64,000 nucleotides of DNA from the NCBI GenBank assembly GCA_009760855.2, contig WPIO01000016.1, positions 1,966,001 through 2,030,000 of the forward strand, written 5' to 3'. Made by a program: the position numbers and the translations under genes. The notes beneath the pieces are model-generated. The model ran no database searches. It was not told the origin of the DNA and saw only the letters and a program-made list of their open reading frames with translations. Of this stretch, positions 24,301 to 51,800 are shown in pieces. Each line of letters starts with the position of its first letter. The first letter of the stretch is position 1. The DNA is from Cristatella mucedo. Taxonomy: Eukaryota > Bryozoa > Phylactolaemata > Cristatellidae.

Positions 24301-25335
24301 ACTAAATCAACAGGCCGCCTGCCAAGCACCGATGCTTGGCATCGGTCGCCATGGCAACACGTATTCCTCCGCATTCCAGTGCGGCTTCTCGGTAACAGAA
24401 ATCAATGTGGATTAATCTCCCAATAATCCACTTTAAAGTTTGTCACACGAAGCTTTTGCTCAGCAGGTCCTAGACTTCGGAACTCGATTCCAAAATTCTT
24501 AACGTAATGCCGTCTGCTTTCCTGCTGCCGACAGTGGCACATCCTTTCCAGCCGTTTCTGAGCTGCTACTTTCATTCTAGTCATACTCTCGACAACCCTC
24601 CCGACTCAGCTATACTTCTCACTTTCTCTTTGCTGCATGAGATGAAGTATGTTGGCTACAAAAGGACCGAAATCCACTCAGGCTTTTTGTGTGCGCTACG
24701 AAAAAACTGTCCTGTGTAAAACCCAATTGGTCTTTGTGGCTTTGCGAAGTTCAAGACGTACATTACTTACATATACAGCAACGCACGGAGTCGAAGCGCC
24801 AGCAGCAGGCTGAGTACTGCCTGTGTTCATAACGAGAGGTGACAGCTGGGGACAGACAGACACACCCACGTGCGTGAATGCGCCCACCTCGGCTTCACTC
24901 TATGCCCGGCCTTCAGCCCAGTGCTGAGCGCACTGCCAGGCCACATGCCGGCGAGTGGCAGCTCCTCGGCGTGTGGCAGACCGAGTGGCAAACACAGCAG
25001 CAATCCTCAGCAGAACGAAAAACTGCAAAGCTTGGACAGGCAGGCAGCTCCGAGGAAAGGTTAATGACGGCAGCTCACATCGGTGGCAGCAGGTAATGAC
25101 AGTGGCTCACTTCGGCAGCAGCAGCAACAGCAGCGGCACTGACCTTGTAGTAGATCTCGTCGATGACCTCGTGGTACGTCTTTAAATCAAAGAGCTGCAC
25201 TTTGAAGTATGGCGATGACTGTATGTTGGTCAGGATCATGTTGTTGAGGTTCATCGTCTTTTCGTTGCCCCATTGCGGAAGCACGTTGCTCCCCTTGCCA
25301 GACATTTGGAGTGCCTGCAGTCGAGCCAGGGACAT
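18730..25335 (-). CDS. PRPF38B: PRPF38B-like pre-mRNA splicing factor, 5 coding exons, about 516 aa
   Basis: Minus-strand exons are 25335-25144, 23491-23210, 22707-22343, 22057-21815 and 19198-18730 (stop). All introns are GT-AG and in phase. Exons 1-3 hold the PRP38 domain, including GNEKTMNLNNMILTNIQSSP and KTYHEVIDEIYYK (exon 1), GQTGMCGGVRGVGAGGIVS and SPYIRGLGFMYVRYTQPP (exon 2) and KAGGGCVMTIGEM plus LFPRIPVPIQKD (exon 3). Next comes a Gly/Glu-rich linker, then an RS-like tail with LEREKERQR, RRRSRSHDRHRH and many SR/RS dipeptides. Human PRPF38B is about 546 aa with the same order. The family acts in the spliceosome nucleus-wide. The start is uncertain: ATG 25335 is the first in-frame ATG I see, ATG 25305 (MSGKGSNVLPQWGNEK) is an alternative, and neither has a strong context. 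The exon 5 acceptor is ambiguous (AG at 19199 or 19193, both in frame). The gene converges with the V-ATPase G gene and diverges from PPIL3. Confidence 0.92.
19402..19555 (-). mobile_element. SINE type 2 (tRNA-like head, LINE-A-like tail)
   Basis: On the minus strand a tRNA-like head (GGTTTGGCCCTGTGGTCAAG as A box, GGGCTCGAGCCCC as B box) is followed by GAAGCGCCTGAATGGAGATT and TTCTCTTAGGGCGCCATAC, then AT-rich repeats. The tail matches the LINE A 3' terminus in layout and much of its sequence. It lies about 200 bp beyond the acceptor side of PRPF38B exon 5, within intron 4. Confidence 0.78.
19980..20040. repeat. CA/CG microsatellite
   Basis: About 20 CA units, then CGCGCG and more CA, in PRPF38B intron 4. 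Confidence 0.95.
21270..21316. repeat. CA microsatellite
   Basis: CA units with one CTCA interruption near 21283, in PRPF38B intron 4. Confidence 0.93.
23755..23905 (-). mobile_element. LINE family B 3' end fragment
   Basis: Reverse complement of the family B terminus: GTGTTACGCAGGAGAGTTTT, AGCCTAAGCGGCTTTCGG and GTCTCACGCAACAAAGAG. The TGTAA repeats at 23755-23768 are its short tandem tail. It lies in the intron upstream of PRPF38B exon 2. Confidence 0.75.
24440..24765 (+). mobile_element. LINE family B 3' fragment
   Basis: It has the end of the coding region (CAGCAGGTCCTAGACTTCGG, then the PDSAILLTFSLLHEMK frame) and the 3' untranslated block CCAATTGGTCTTTGTGGCTT. It lies in PRPF38B intron 1. 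Confidence 0.7.
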
Positions 25336-26930
25336 AGATTCATAGTACACAGCCTCTTTAAAGTAGCACAATCGAAACGGATCGCAGATGAGCCAAAAAG
25401 TAAAAGCCGTGCTTCGTCGCCGGCTAGAAAGAGCCTGCTTAAAACTTGATGGTCAACCGCAAAATGAACACCTCTTACCTCTTCTACGAACCGCAGCATA
25501 AAATAGCTACAATGCCAAGACCGCAAACCTCAGGCAGAAAGGTATCCCACAAATGACTGTCGCACCGGAAAGCTGGGCCGCTCAATCGATTTTCGGGTTA
25601 ATAGATCAACTCAAAAAGAGAGGTCTTATGCAGTCGTAGCGAACGTGGCAGTGTTCAGAATGGAGAGCATAGCGTGCTGGCGCTTTGCATGTATCGTACA
25701 CATCATGCGATCATAAGTAGGTGGTGGCAAATATGGAATGCGTGTAGCCAGCAGAACCATGGCAGAGCACATGATGGGGCCTCGCACTTAGTTCTTTGTG
25801 AGGGCCAGCATCCGGCCAGACGATCAGCCGAGGTGATACATCCTCTCCATGATATTAAAATAATAACATTGCAGATTTAACAGCCTCATTTACATAGCGG
25901 CGGTAGAACCTTAACGGACGGCTATCACCACCGCTTGCAGTTAAAAGATCCCCCACTGCAGGATTCAAACTAAAGACCTCAATCGTGAAGAGCGAGCGAA
26001 CCGCACCCCCTGGGCTTTCGCATCCTAGCTTGAAAAAACAGTCTATGCTTCGTCAATATACGCAGAAAGCAAGCAGACCAGCTAGGTAAGAAAGTGTGGG
26101 AGAAGAGGGGTGAGAACTAGAGAAAATTTCGGTTTCGTTTGACGTTAAAAATTAGCTTCGAGTACCGCCTTAGATCACAAAAATCGCTCTTGATGAAACT
26201 CTAGAAGTAGGTTTTATACGGTAAAAAAAGGCCGGACGCGGTAACTGACATACGATCGTCGAATTTTTGAATGATATCAACTAGGAGGCTCGCCGAAAAG
26301 GGGCGAGAGCGATCCGAGCAGCGGCCACTGCGGCAGGACACGGGCTGGTGGCCAACGCACGCACGCACGCACACGCAATCGGCTGACGTCGCGATTTCAA
26401 GGCAGAAAACGCACTTTAATAAACAATACAGATAACGCACTCCGCTTCAAAATGAAACGCGCGTAAGGTGAAGCAGGCAAGACAAGCGCGCACGCAAAGC
26501 TTGGATTAACCCTGCAGCAACGGCTGGAAAGGCTGGCGCGATGTTTATCACAGCTTCTACACGAAATGAAACGCCACTAAGAAGAAGCTGAGACGAGCAG
26601 CTCGCTATGAGAGTTACCTGTGAAACGTTTCTCTACACTGAAGCAGTTTTTGTCAACGACAAATACTACGAAAAATGCAGTCCCCGCTAGCGGGAAATCA
26701 AACACGGACGGCTCGCAAGAGCTGCGGATGCCCTTGTCCAGACGTAATGCGATACAGCTTCATTCCTACTCTAAAAAAAATGTATTATCCTAATTGTATT
26801 ACAAAATAAATTTATTTTGTAAATTAAAAGTCTTTTACCAATCTTTAAAGTTATGAAGGCTAAGTTTTTATTGTAATAGCTACGGCGGTACACGCACTGC
26901 GACTACTGCTTAGTAGCCAGAACGCTTATC
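25336..26930. promoter_or_regulatory. Shared upstream region of divergent PRPF38B and PPIL3
   Basis: The two start codons face away from each other across 1.6 kb. The region contains a SINE type 1 fragment, an AT-rich stretch (26770-26880) and no convincing ORF. A shared or bidirectional promoter is an inference from arrangement only. I see no certain TATA box. Confidence 0.4.
25862..26008 (-). mobile_element. tRNA-derived SINE type 1, degenerate
   Basis: The complement keeps a B-box-like GTTTGAATCCTGCAGTGGGG and the body GGTGATAGCCGTCCGTTAAG. The A-box side is eroded. Confidence 0.65.
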
Positions 26931-42866
<15,936 letters not shown>

Positions 42867-43839
42867 ATGAAGTAAGCGACGTTCCTCGTGCGAGTGTCGT
42901 CTCTCTGGAAGCCATCACCGCGCACGGGCCTGCTGCTGCTGCTTGCCTTCAGTCTGAAGCCAATGCAGTCGATAGATGCTCCCGTGAGTGAACTGCTGTC
43001 GACCTGCGGGGTATCGTAGCAGCAGCAGTGCTGCTCGGGCAGCCCTAAGATTCGGTGCTGCTCGTCTTCTCTTGCCTCCATGCTCATACCTGCTGTATGC
43101 GGCTGTGAGCTAGCAAGCACTGCCTAAGCTTGGCTGTGCCGAAGCAGGCGACGCCTGTGAGTGGCAGTAAGAAACCGGTCATTAATTAAGCATACTTTGT
43201 ACTTGCAGCAATTTTTTATACACGATTATTTTGCATCCTCGTCGATGAATCAACAGCAGCTGCAATGGACTCGCAATAAAACCGTTGGCATTGTTGTTCG
43301 TCCTCTGCGAATGGGTGATTTTTACGTTTGCTATAAGAAGTATGTCACACGGACTCATCTACACTTTCGTCGGTCATTGTCCTTGTTTTTTGTGAGGCCG
43401 GGGATGTGTGTGCCTTAGCAACAGCACCCACTCGCTCAACTGCATCGACTTCATGCTGTTGTCGGCTGTCTTTACCGGATGTCATTGTCCTGCTGAAGCC
43501 TTTCTGTGGTTACTTCAATCCCGGACCTTAAATTTAAAGGAAAGAGGAAAGAAAATAGCAGGCATGATTACCTTATTATTGCTCCGATCGCAGAGCCTAT
43601 CATCAAGCCTATAATCTTAACTGGCAGATTAAGCCCTACACGAACTGTGCCACTGGAGAATGTTTCTCGGTGAATATGATTGCCTCAGAGACCTTATTAA
43701 CTCTTGGTACTTGGTTTTCCAGTACACCTGCATCGAATATACCGAGGTTCTAACCAGGAATTATTTATGATGAGCCAAATCCTATGGGGGAAGGGAGCTC
43801 ATCCTTTATGGAAGGTTGAGCTCCCTAGAGAAGGGCTGA

Positions 43840-43960
43840 AACTTCTTTACCACATACTTATCGAAAGCCGCTTAGGCTTTGTGTGCGCTATAGAAAACTC
43901 TCCTGCGTCACACTTAGTCTTTGTGGGGTGGTGGAGTTACAGACAGCAATAGGTAACGTT
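43840..43960 (+). mobile_element. LINE family B 3' end fragment
   Basis: GAAAGCCGCTTAGGCTTTGT, AAAACTCTCCTGCGTCACAC and GTGGAGTTACAGACAG match the family B terminus. Confidence 0.65.
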
Positions 43961-44989
43961 ACTGAACCTTAGAAGTAGGCATAATCTTGACTTGACTCAA
44001 ACCAGCCACTCTCAATGGACTGCACACCCCCTCCATGCCCAGGGAACATTAGGTCATAGTGGCAGCATTCACTATGCTTCAAGTGGGTGGCAGCCAGCCT
44101 CATCGAATCAATGAGATCTTGAATTGGGGCACTTTGGCTGACACTGTGAGCAGCTTAAGTTCAAGCTGGAACCCAAGGATCTGGATATAGTGAGCGACAG
44201 CTTCTCAAACTTCAATAGTTCTGTTGGATAATGAATCGACTGCTGATTGGTTGTTCGACCGACCTTGGTTTCTGAACTGACCATCACAAATAGATCACCT
44301 GGAGCGAGATAACATCACCTGGTGCTAATTATACATCTGCGACTATTGAGGGGTCTGCAAAGCCATGACGACGAGCAGGTGTTACAATTGAATAGGCTAC
44401 AGCTGGCTCAAAGCCTGCATCTTTCAATTGGTATACCAATATATAACCAACCGAGATGCAGCAGTGAAGGACCACTAGAAAGGAAGGAAGGACCCAGTAG
44501 ACAGTAACTGGAGATGCCGTTGAGCAAGAATTTTGGAATTTAGTTAAACAATCCCGGAACCACAGAGCAAAAGCTGTCGCCGACAGTCTTTTAGAGACAG
44601 AAAGGGTCATGGTAATGTATAGCCCTGTCAGTTTCTAAGCTTATGAACAGCTTGAACTGGCACAGCAGTGTAGCTAAGTATAAATGAGTAGCTGTGGCGT
44701 GCCTTGAGAGTCATAGTAAGGTTAACGCTGCATACTAATGGTCAACCTAGAGCAAACGTGGCTCCTTTAGCAAGGCGACATGTGACTGAATTACTTGGAT
44801 TAAAAGATATGCCTAGCGGCCGTATTTAGCGTAAACTGTGGTGGCTTTTCGGCAGCCCTGTCAATATTGTATCGCAGCGGTCGAGCATAAAGAGAACCGG
44901 CGAGCTCATAAGATCGTCGCGGTAAGGAATCCTAATGAACATCTTGGTTGGTCATAGTTTTTGTCCGGGAAAAGATTATTTGAGGTAGG

Positions 44990-45575
44990 TGCGCATCAGC
45001 TTCACACAACTTCTGGGAAAAGTTACTCAGGCCCATTGGATAGGCTATCACTTTTATGCTGATGATGCTCAGCTTTTTTTGTCATTTAAACCGGCATAGA
45101 AATCATAGAACACCCCAAGCGCGTGGCTGGCCTAGAAGACTTTGCTCTTCTAATGGATGACATTGTCGTTCGAACATCGTCGAGTGCTCGAAATTTAGGT
45201 TTAGTCTTTTGACAGCTGCCTAAACTTTGAAAGCTTCGTTAAGGAGACTTTTTCCACAGCTAGCTATCACGTCCGACCCCTATCTATCCGACCCCTTCTT
45301 AGACAACGACAGCTACTCTCCTGCTGCCGACTATGGCACATCCTTTCCAGCCTTCGTCCTGAGCTGTGCTTTCATGCTACTCACTACCTCAACTGCTCTC
45401 CTGACTTAGCTGTGCTTCTCACTTTCTCTTCGTTGTGTGAGATGAAGTCTGTTGGCTACAGAATGTGTGCCAAAAGCCACTTAGGCTGTGAGTGCAATAG
45501 ACAAAACTCCCCAGCATAACGCCCACGTAGTCTTTGTGGCTTTGTGGAGTTGCAGAAGGAGATAGGTTACATACA
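44990..45575 (+). mobile_element. LINE family B fragment with internal deletions
   Basis: Reverse transcriptase remnants (GYHFYADDAQLF, then a GHPKRVAGL-like frame) are followed by the 3' segment (LTTSTALLT, AAAGCCACTTAGGCTGTGAG, GTGGAGTTGCAGAAGGAGAT). Several hundred bases are missing against the 10.6-kb copy. Confidence 0.7.
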
Positions 45576-45834
45576 TAAACAGGCGATCACGAGACATGTC
45601 CAGCCTCTTTGTCTTTATTCGCTTGAACGTATAGACTCTAAAGGTCGCAAAAATTCGATGAGCCTGAGAGAAATCGAAACTAATATATCGATCGGACGAG
45701 CGAGATGTGCCACGGATATAGTGCCACATTTGTCTGGTGGCTAGTTTGACATTTGTTTGCCTTCCTCGGAGACCTGTGTTATTCGAGCTGACTGGACCAC
45801 AGGCGCAGAGCTGGAGCCAAGTACCAACCTGCGC

Positions 45835-48800
45835 TCACTTGGCCAATTTTCCGATTTCCTTTGCTCGGCCCTTTGAATCGTCATTGTCATCGTCATCGTC
45901 TCCCAACTGGGAACCGCTGTTCATTTCGAGTGCCAACGCACGGACTACCCACGGATCGCTTTGAGCGCCGTTCTTGAATTCTTCACGTGTGATGAGACCG
46001 TCGTGGTTCTGAAATGTAGGAAATAGTAAGCGAAACATGCCTGCGAGTGTCTACTTGGAATATTCTAAGATGCTCAGCGAAGTCAGAGGTCGCAGTCGGT
46101 CTGCGGACTATTAGTAGTTACTAGTCGGTTACTAATCGATCCGACTGTTGCGTCGCTGACTCTTTCGTGATTTTGACTATCCTTAGGTTATTTACTGTAG
46201 TCGTTCGCTTAGAAGCCGCCGCATTGTTTTCTTAACGAGCTAGACGTCTTTACATGTCAAATCTCAGTACGTAATTAATTATGCGAATGTTTCTCGTGTT
46301 CGTACGTTGAGACTTCTGGCTGCTCTCAGTGCTGAGATGCATTGCTGCACATGAACTCTTTATATTATTTGGAATACTTTACTTTAACGAGTGCTAGAGC
46401 TAATATTTCCTAGTTACTATTACTTAGTACTAGAGCTATATTTTTTCACAATTTAAGCTCTTTCTCTTGCCGATGTAATCGCCAGGCGCAACCTAGGCCG
46501 TCTCACCGATGCAGATGACACCTAGCTGTGCCCGTGTTTTGATACCTTTGAGCCTCCCACCACTGTAAATTCTCTCAACTCCCTTGCTGCCTATATTGCT
46601 GACGTTCGTACTTGGATGGCAGCAAACTTTCTCACATTGAATGATGATAAAAACCAACATGCTAGGCTTGGGCAAATCTAGTGTGCTTTAGAAATTGGAA
46701 AGCTGAACGCTCAACATGACCTTGGCCAGCAAATCTCATGTAGCAGCTGCACAAAATCTGTCTTGTTCCAAAGTGACCTTTCACTAGATAGCCACATTAG
46801 CACCGAAGTCAAGTCTGCGTAGCATTACAAAACTTTCACGTACTTAACATTGCAAAATGTTCGGACCTGTTTAGACAAGGATACTGCATTCAAATTGGTT
46901 CAGGCATTTGTAACGTTCCGTCTCGACTTTCGTAATTCACTGCGCACAGGTCTACTAGCCTATCCAATCAGGCGCCTGCGGTTAGTAAAAACTACGGCCA
47001 GGCTTGTCTGTCGTAAGCGTCTCAGTTGCCTCATCACAGCACTTCTCAGACCACCACCTGCACTGGCCTTCAATTCAAGCAGCAAATTGACTTAAAGGTT
47101 TTGTCCGTCGCCATCAGGCCCCTTTATTCTCTGGCTCTGACTTATAAGACCTATAAGAACTATGACCTGCGACCTACCTGGCTCTGGCTCTGACCTGTGA
47201 GTTAACTAAATGCGAGATCTCAAAAAAAAATTGAGGCTCGTATGAGGTATAGGTACACGATTAGATTCCGAAAAGAGAGTAGTACGATGCTTAGCCCGGT
47301 AGGGGAGTAGATCTGATTGGTAGGCTGGAACCAAATAATGAAGGAACCTAAAAGCGAGTGAAAGAACCTTGAAGTCGATGCTTTGCTTGGCTGGGAGCAA
47401 GTGCATGTCAGCCTAGCAAGAGATTTAGCTCTCCGAGGGTGCTATACAAGTGTATTGCATTATTATTATTATTATTGCATGGAATTTTTGATGTCGCAAG
47501 TTATGTTTCGTCTGAGACATCTTGAGCCGGTCTTGGTGCATAGCGAAAGAGTTTTCTCGATTGCCGTTTGGATTTGCACCCACCGGTCGGTAACTAGGCG
47601 GTCAGCGCTCGATGGTAACAATAATAACTAAGCTCAAACTCATGTATGGCGCCCTAAGAGAACTTGAATCTTTTTCTATAGAAGAGGCTCGAAAGGAAGC
47701 ATATCAGCTGGTCAGCTGGTCAGCTGATTAGCATATCAGCTGGTCAGCTGATATGCCCAAGTGCAACTTGTAGCGGCTTACGCGTATTTAGACAATTCAC
47801 CCGTTTTAAGCCTATTCTGCGAAGAACGTTTTTGCGTTTTCCACGGTGGAAGGGTGAAGGTGAAGGCTGATTTTCAGGCGAACGTGCCGCACGGCTGGAG
47901 CACCGAAAATTCGGTGGTCGCACCAGTATGGCGGCTGCTTTCTGCCATCCACACTGGCAGCCCACTAAATGGCCGACCTTCGCCTTATAGCAGGTCGGAA
48001 CGGGCAGCCTGCTAACGGCGCCTGGTCCGAAAGCCCACTTGTTCTTATTTGGGATAGCACGAGGCCAGTGGATGACCGCAATAGTTGTAAGGTGTTCAGA
48101 AGGGCACGGCGGGACGTTTGTCCCGCCTATCTCTCGATATCTCTGCGGAGCACTCGTGGCCTTGAGTTCCAGCTCTTTCCACTAAAAGCCTATTGGGTGA
48201 AACGAGGGCCTTCGAACGGCTTTTTTTTCTTGTTTTTTCACCCAACTACCGGGCAAAAAGCCGGTGTCAGACTGACGAGAGAGTGTAGAGCTTTAAAAGA
48301 AAACGACGCTCGGCCTCGAGGAGCGGCAGTCGACGGCCCGTCGCCCGCGCTTGCGCAGAGGGTCGCCCAAGTGAAAGCGGGGAAGGAGAGAGTCGACGCA
48401 GCTACCTTATCCATTTGCTTGAAGATTTCCTCGACTCGCCTCTCCGGCGAGCTCATAGTGGCGCCGCCACCGTCCTCGTCCTTGACACTGTCACCGAGCA
48501 TGGCGTAGATGGCGTGCACAATCTTGATCATTTCCTCTCTCGTAATGCAGCCGTCGTTGTCAATGTCGTATAGCGTAAACGCCCCTGCCACGGACAGGCG
48601 GCGGCGAAGCTCAATCGACGACTCACAGCCCCTGTCCCCCTCGACGGGTGCTCAGCGTCCGCGCCCCCCCCCCCGCCGGGTGCCGCGTCCGTTTAGCCTC
48701 TCCGAATTCCTGTAGCTACAGCCCGATCTCGTCAGACACGAAACTATCTCAAAATTAGAACAAGACTATTGCTCACACAAAGCAAATCTCAATCAATAGT

Positions 48801-51800
48801 TTCACAAACGATTGCGACTGCAACTTATATTCTTTTGTTGCCCATGTACCATTAACGACCAAGGTCGTGAGTTCAAGCCCCCATAGTGCAGCATATGTAA
48901 GCGCCTTGATCGAGTTTACATTCTCTTAGGGCTCAATACAAATGAATTGTATAGAGTTTATCCCTAGCTTTTTCCGCCAACCCAGTCCTGTCTGCCTTGC
49001 ATTCAGTTGGATAGTCTGGGTGTGCTGAGCAACATCCAGCAGATGCCTCAGATGAGCATAAACTCAGCAGCAGACTTTCAAAAACCAGCGAACAATAAGG
49101 TTACTGAGATTCGCAACAGCTATACATTACTCGGGCAACAACATTATTCGGGCGGCAGCTCTATAACCGTCCAGACCGTAAGGCATGCTTCAAGTACGCT
49201 GCTGCCGGGCGGGAGGGGTGTTCAGCAACGATCCCTAACAAAGGCAGCTGCTACGAACACGCTCCTTTAACCGGGCTCCTGAACTCGACCTCGACACGGT
49301 GTGCCCCGTGTGCCCACGTGCAAGGTAGGAGAGCTCGGCGGCAGCAATCAAGAGCACCAGCTATGCTACTTTCGACGCAGTGGGACTCGCTGCGTTAATG
49401 TAGCGAGTCCCACTGCGTCAAAAGTGGAGTGAATAGTCCATTCGTTGGCAGCCACCGAGGGCTACATCTGTGCAAAACAAGCCGCGGTGCACAGCTCACT
49501 AGTTCAAAAAGCCCGAGGCGCATCGCCTGACCGAAGCGCATCACGCTCGAGATGTAGTGCTGCGCTTTACTAACTATAGAATGCGACCTATCCGGTTCCT
49601 TACGGCTAATCATTTACGAACCGTTAAGAATCTCTAGGGCTGACATAAATCTAGCCGATGTAGCTCGACATTGTATCGCCATTTGTGCCATCGCGTTGCC
49701 AATTGAATTGATTCGCCGTAGGAAATTTTACCGCGGCCGAGATCCAACAACCGGAACGCCTCGGCGGTAGAGGACAGCAAAATGGACCGGAAACTACTGG
49801 ACAGGAATGAGCGAATTCTGATTGGTTCCTGCGAACCTCTGCCTATTGGTCTACTGCGCGCAGCGAAAGGCTTGTAAAACTAGCTTTCGCCTCCCCCCCC
49901 CCCCCCCCCCGCCCCCGCCCCCGCCCCCACTCGCTCTCCGACCCCGGACGCTTGGGCGCTCGCCGAGCCAGACTTCCGCCGCCGGACGCACGCCGGCGGT
50001 CGACGACGACCACGACCACGACGACGACGCCCAACGAAACTCTCGCAGAGGAAAAGCGAGGAGCGAAAGCGCCGGACGTTCATTAGCGTCCGATCAGCAG
50101 CCGAAGCGCCACTTCTCGCGATGGCGGCGAGGCTCGGCGTGGCGGCGGCGGGGAGATGACGACGGACGAAGAAGCTCGACTCACAGTCGAGCTTCTCTTC
50201 GAGCGATCCGCGCGACGTTATCGACAGGGCGCCGATGAACTCGAAGAAGTTGATGAACCCGTCCTGAAGCGATCGCCGCCACGCATCGATCACCCCGCCG
50301 CCGCCTCTCGCGCGCTCGCGCGGCCGCTCGGCGAGGCGCTCGGACGCCGCGAGCGCGCTGCTGCGATTGACCGGCCTCGCCCCCAGCGTAGACGGGACGA
50401 GCCCCCGACGACGCGCCGATGACCCGCTGATGCCCGGATGTCGGAGGTTCGCGCGGCGCGGCAGTCGGCGCCGTCGCGGGTGCGAGCGAGCTCCGCCGTC
50501 GGCAGACGACCGCTAGCAGACGACCGCAAGCAGTGACTATCGCTAGCAGACGAACGCTCGCTCGCGCCTCTACCTTGTTTTTGTCGAAGACGTTGAATAC
50601 GAATGCCGCAAAGCTGGATGGGTCGCCTTGAGGGAAGACATTCTTGTACACTGACTGGAACTCCTGCAACGCGTCGACGTAATGACGTAATGTTTCAATG
50701 CGCGCGCATATACTGACCGAGCGCTGGGGGGGAGGCGATTCCTTTAATTCTGTTGACCGAGTTCGACCGTTTACACGCTTAGGGGCGGCGGCAGCAGCGG
50801 CGGCGGCGGCGGCGGCTTCGTGTCGGCGCTCTAGATATACGAACTCATAGGTGTCAGAGTGAAAGCCGCTCGAAATGGCCGCTCTACAGTTTCCCTCGAC
50901 AGGACTTTGTAAAACCTGAGCTAAAGCTCCGCCTTTCTGCGTCTTTTTCTAACCGCGGTAACGTGCACTCGCTACTCCAGTAAATTGCACAAGTACGAGA
51001 GCGGCGCGTAGCGCAACCTGGAGCGCAATTTCAGCCGCGAGCTCGCTGTCCCGAGACGTTATCGATTGGCTAGAGCAGGGTGACGCATCCGGGACACGCG
51101 CAGCCCACGCGGAGAGAGATCTCAGCCATTGGAGCGCTTCCCGCTAGCAGCGTCGTCCAGCTGCAAGCCGCTTGCTTGCAAGTGTCGCAGCCATTAAGGT
51201 TCGCCATTGCCACATGGGAACCCGCTGATCTTCGGCGGTCTAGGCGTTATCGCCAGCGAATAGCACTGGTCAGCACGGAGGCCTGGGCGATTATCTTTGG
51301 GCCTTCGACAATGAAACTCCTGCTACCGCGAGTCCAGCTTGACTGTACGCCTGCAACTATATAAAGATAGTGTTTGTTTGTATACGTGTACATAATCGTC
51401 TTTGAATACGTGTATACCGGTTTACGTAATATTCGTGTATATATTTAAAAAGACAGAGTCACTCATCGCAGCGTACAGGACTTAGGACTTTCTAAAGACT
51501 TTCTAAACTTTCTAGGACTTTCTAGACTTTCTAAAGCTACACTTCCGCTCTAGCCCGTTTGCACGCAACGACTGATTTCCATTTTCTCTACGAAAGCTAC
51601 GCTTCGCCGCAGCTACGCTACGCTTCGCCGCCGATCGCCGTGCCGCAGATCAGGACGGCCATTGAGCTGTTCACTGGCACCCGCGGTCAAACACTGCGCA
51701 TGCGACGCTAGCTCACGCTGATTTGGATCGCCAGGCTCGCCGCCATCGCACGCCGCCACGGCCGCCCGGCGCTCTGCAGACGATCGTTCGGTGAGGCTCG

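Larger units (their letters stand above)
42867..45834. other. Intergenic region between convergent PPIL3 and NCS-1-like genes
   Basis: It contains the likely PPIL3 3' untranslated region (AATAAA at 43275), LINE B fragments at 43840-43960 and 44990-45575, and the likely NCS-1 poly(A) signal (complement, 45619-45614). No further gene was recognised. Confidence 0.6.

Noticed and set aside
49007-49270. 87-codon plus-strand frame in NCS-1-like intron 5
   Set aside because: No recognisable domain, no splice support and opposite strand to the host gene.
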